A stretch of DNA of 64,000 bases, taken from the NCBI RefSeq assembly GCF_000189635.1, contig NW_002476317.1:124001-188000 (forward strand), read 5' to 3'. A program made the position numbers and the translations under genes. Source of the DNA: Tetrahymena thermophila SB210. Taxonomy: Eukaryota; Ciliophora; Oligohymenophorea; Hymenostomatida; Tetrahymenidae. Positions 61,466-64,000 of this stretch are shown here, one piece after another. The first letter of the stretch is position 1; every line of letters starts with the position of its first letter. The notes beneath the pieces are model-generated. The model did no database searches. It saw only the letters and a program-made list of their open reading frames with translations, and was not told the DNA's origin.

Positions 61466-64000
61466 TCAAGATTAAATTAGCTTATTATTTTACCATATTC
61501 CATCTACTTTTTCTCCATTTATTTTATAAAAAGATCCTGGACCACAAACAAAATCATTTTTAAAACTACCCTCAAACCTCTCTCCATTAGAGAGATAGAG
61601 AGTTCCAAAACCATCTTTATTATCATCTTTGAATTCTCCATCGTATTTAATCCAGTATTCGTCAACTTAATCAAAATCCCTATAATCAAAGAAACTAAGC
61701 AATTCTGCAGGGTTTTCGTTAAATAGTGCTCCAAAACCATGGAATTTATCTTCTTCCCAATATCCGTCATATGCAATTTTACCACTTGCATAATATAGCA
61801 CACCTCTACCATTCATTTTATTATCTTTCCATTCTCCATCATAAAGACCACCATCTTGATAGAAGAATCTTCCCTATCCATGTCTCAAACCATTCATTTT
61901 TTCACCTTCATATCTAGATCCATTTTAATAATTTTCGATAACTACTTCTGGTATTTCATTATTGAATCTATTTGAATAGAATTAATTATTATTATTATAA
62001 TCTGAGTTTTGGTAATTAAAGTTTGGTAGATTTTCTTAAACTTTATATTATTAGGATTAGTTATTTTGTTATGATTGCATAGGACTAAATTGTTAATAAT
62101 TATGATTTGATTAAGCTGATTAATTTAAGAAGCTCTAAACATTAGTAACAGGAGTAAATGTAGGGGCACCATTTGTCTTGACATTAGAAACAGGAGTAAT
62201 ATTTCTTGAAGCAGCGTCACTCATTGATTATTATTTTGTGTGTTATATTACTTATTTTTATTTTTTGACTTGTTCTTCAGGTTCATTCATCATTTAAGAA
62301 GAAAAATTTTTTGAAATAACATATTAATTATTTTATCCATCAGAATTTCCAAGGTATTGTTGGTTTCTTTTTTGAGTTTAATCTCCATCGCTGCTTTAGC
62401 TTTAATTGAAATTCGCATAAGATGTATTATTATTATTATTACTATTATTGTTATTTTTGATATCATATTTTTTAATAATGTCATCAATATTATTGTTTGC
62501 TTCTAATTTTAAATAAAATTAAATATTAAAAATTTATAAATATGTTTAAAAAATTACTTGTATTTCCTTTCCCATATTGTATTGAATAATCTATATTTTA
62601 TGAATAATCGTTTGTTTATTAAATTACTGTGCCATAATTTGATGTAGCATTAGAACTTATTTATCCATATTTGGATTCATATTCCATCTTGGCTTTTAAT
62701 TCAGCTTCCTGAAGTTTCGATTTTAGTTCTTCAAAATTAGTAAGAAGATTTTTTCCATCGTTTGCTGATTAAGGAATTGTGAACTGTTGTGTTAGAGGGA
62801 ACGATGATTAAGCAGGTTTTGATTGATTATTAATATTGCTAAATGAAGTATTATTAGATGTCAAATTAATACTCTTAGCTTAGTATTAAGGTAAATAAGA
62901 TGATAAATTGTTATTATTTACTGTTGTTGGAGTAGAATTAATACCATTCAGATTATTTTTGATTATATCTTCTTTTTAATTTTTTAAATTATTTTCATAA
63001 AAGCTATTACTAAAGCTTTTATTTTGCTAGCTAACAATTTTAATATTTTATAAATCATCTAACTTTGTTTTGTTTTCTTATGGGTATTGATTTTGAGCTT
63101 TGTAGGGTGTTGTAGAAGTTATTTATTACTACAATTTAGGATTATTATTAAAGATATTAGATTACTAATTACTAATTTTAAAGTCATCAATGTTCGAATA
63201 GTTGTGAATATTTGAAATATCATTCAGGTTTTAAACATTGTGATCCTTTAAAAGCGAAGAATTAGCTTAGCTATTATTATGGAATGAATTGTTTTTTTGC
63301 ATGCTACCATTTATGTTTCCTTAGTTTTGAGATTGCATACCTCCTGCACCTGTGATATTATTGTTTGCATGTAAATTAGCACTACTACCACTTCTCATAT
63401 TACCATTTAAATTGTTATTATAATTTATATTCGAAGAATTATTATAGAAACTATTAGATCTGCTAGAAGCCTTTTGCTAAGTATTATTAAGAGCTTATTA
63501 TTAATTATATTTATTATTGTTATTGTAAGTATTATCTATATTAAATTAGCTATTTAGGTTGTTATTTTGTTGTGATTATAAGAATTGTTCTACTTCTCCT
63601 TAGCGCACAGTTCCTCTTTCTATAGCTCCAGTATTTTCATCTGGTTAGGTTTTGCAAATATAAATAGTCTTGACATTCATTAGCAATGATTATAAACTTT
63701 CAAAATCTTTACTCATAGGATGACTAGGTAAAGAAAAATTAGCATTAACAGGGGCAAGTGCTTTGGAAGATAAACTATTGTTTGTAACGGATGAAGTACT
63801 TTGTATTGAAGGAGGCAGAATATTGCTAGTTTATTTAACCGCATAGTTTGTTTTAATAGTATTATTTTAATTCAAATTGCTATTTTTAAGAGGATTACTT
63901 CCTTCTATTTTACCTGATTATGATATAGACCTTGAAGGCACAGCTGGAGTTCTAACTTCCTATTAGTGCTAAGCCAATTAATTAAATTATTGTTTTTCAG
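61466..64000 (-). CDS. Q/N-rich protein with C-terminal MORN repeats (5' end outside window)
   Basis: Two exons are visible: 62558 to the window edge and 61466-62502, with a 55-nt in-phase intron. The upstream 480 codons are Q/N/S-rich (SRSISQSGKIEGSN, SLPSHPMSKDFESLQSLL, VEQFLQSQQNNN) with one helix (NFEELKSKLQEAELKAKMEYES). The frame then runs without TGA into MSDAASRNITPVSNVKT and a MORN domain: GSRYEGEKMNGLRHGQGRFF, YDGEWKDNKMNGRGVLYY, YDGYWEEDKFHGFGALF, YDGEFKDDNKDGFGTLYL and FEGSFKNDFVCGPGSFY. MORN repeats bind membranes or act as structural spacers and are common in ciliary and cortical proteins. A separate start at 62224 is possible, but no stop separates the halves, so one gene is favoured. 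Confidence 0.87.

Noticed and set aside
1..64000. tRNA, rRNA, telomeric C4A2 repeats and transposases
   Set aside because: Scanned for G/C-rich tRNA-like islands, conserved rRNA stretches, telomere repeats and transposase motifs, and saw none. A tRNA or snoRNA search tool would be needed to exclude them fully.

Overview
This window looks like macronuclear DNA of an oligohymenophorean ciliate, most like Tetrahymena. TAA and TAG occur inside conserved protein domains at glutamine positions and TGA is the only stop. The DNA is extremely AT-rich outside exons, introns are short (mostly 50-120 nt, GTA...AG), and most genes are single units separated by 0.3-1.8 kb of A/T. All gene models were read by hand under the ciliate code. 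Standard-code ORFs are cut at every glutamine TAA/TAG and are mostly fragments or shadows. The code assignment is seen directly; the genus is inference.

Layout: 1-4.6 kb holds the 3' end of an unknown gene, a divergent cytochrome c paralogue with a small one-TM protein transcribed away from it, a short coiled-coil gene built from a 21-bp tandem repeat, and a coding-like remnant. 5-17 kb holds translation initiation factor eIF3f, a 2074-residue protein with four adenylate-kinase-like domains (AK9 type), a kinase-like fragment and the ribosome maturation factor SBDS with an extra zinc finger. 18-22 kb holds two disordered proteins. 22.2-27.7 kb is a complete nephrocystin-4 (NPHP4) homologue in 13 exons.

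29-35 kb holds tubulin cofactor A (TBCA), two coiled-coil or beta-sandwich proteins and a four-TM tetraspanin-like protein. A foldback hairpin lies at 35.5 kb. 36.5-45 kb holds a Ser/Thr kinase with a long Q/N-rich tail and a 1570-residue Q/N/S-rich protein. 45.7-53 kb holds a coiled-coil protein ending in a CxxC module and a B-box/WD40 protein. 54.4-64 kb holds a membrane-anchored helical protein, an 816-residue disordered protein and the 3' part of a Q/N-rich MORN-repeat protein that runs off the window.

Several products suggest ciliary or cytoskeletal work (NPHP4, AK9-like, TBCA, coiled coils, MORN), and three suggest core mitochondrial or translation roles (cytochrome c, eIF3f, SBDS). Each gene appears to have its own promoter, and no operon logic applies. 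I saw no rRNA, tRNA, transposase, telomere repeat or CRISPR. The least expected protein feature is a cytochrome c with cysteine where the haem-ligand methionine should be.
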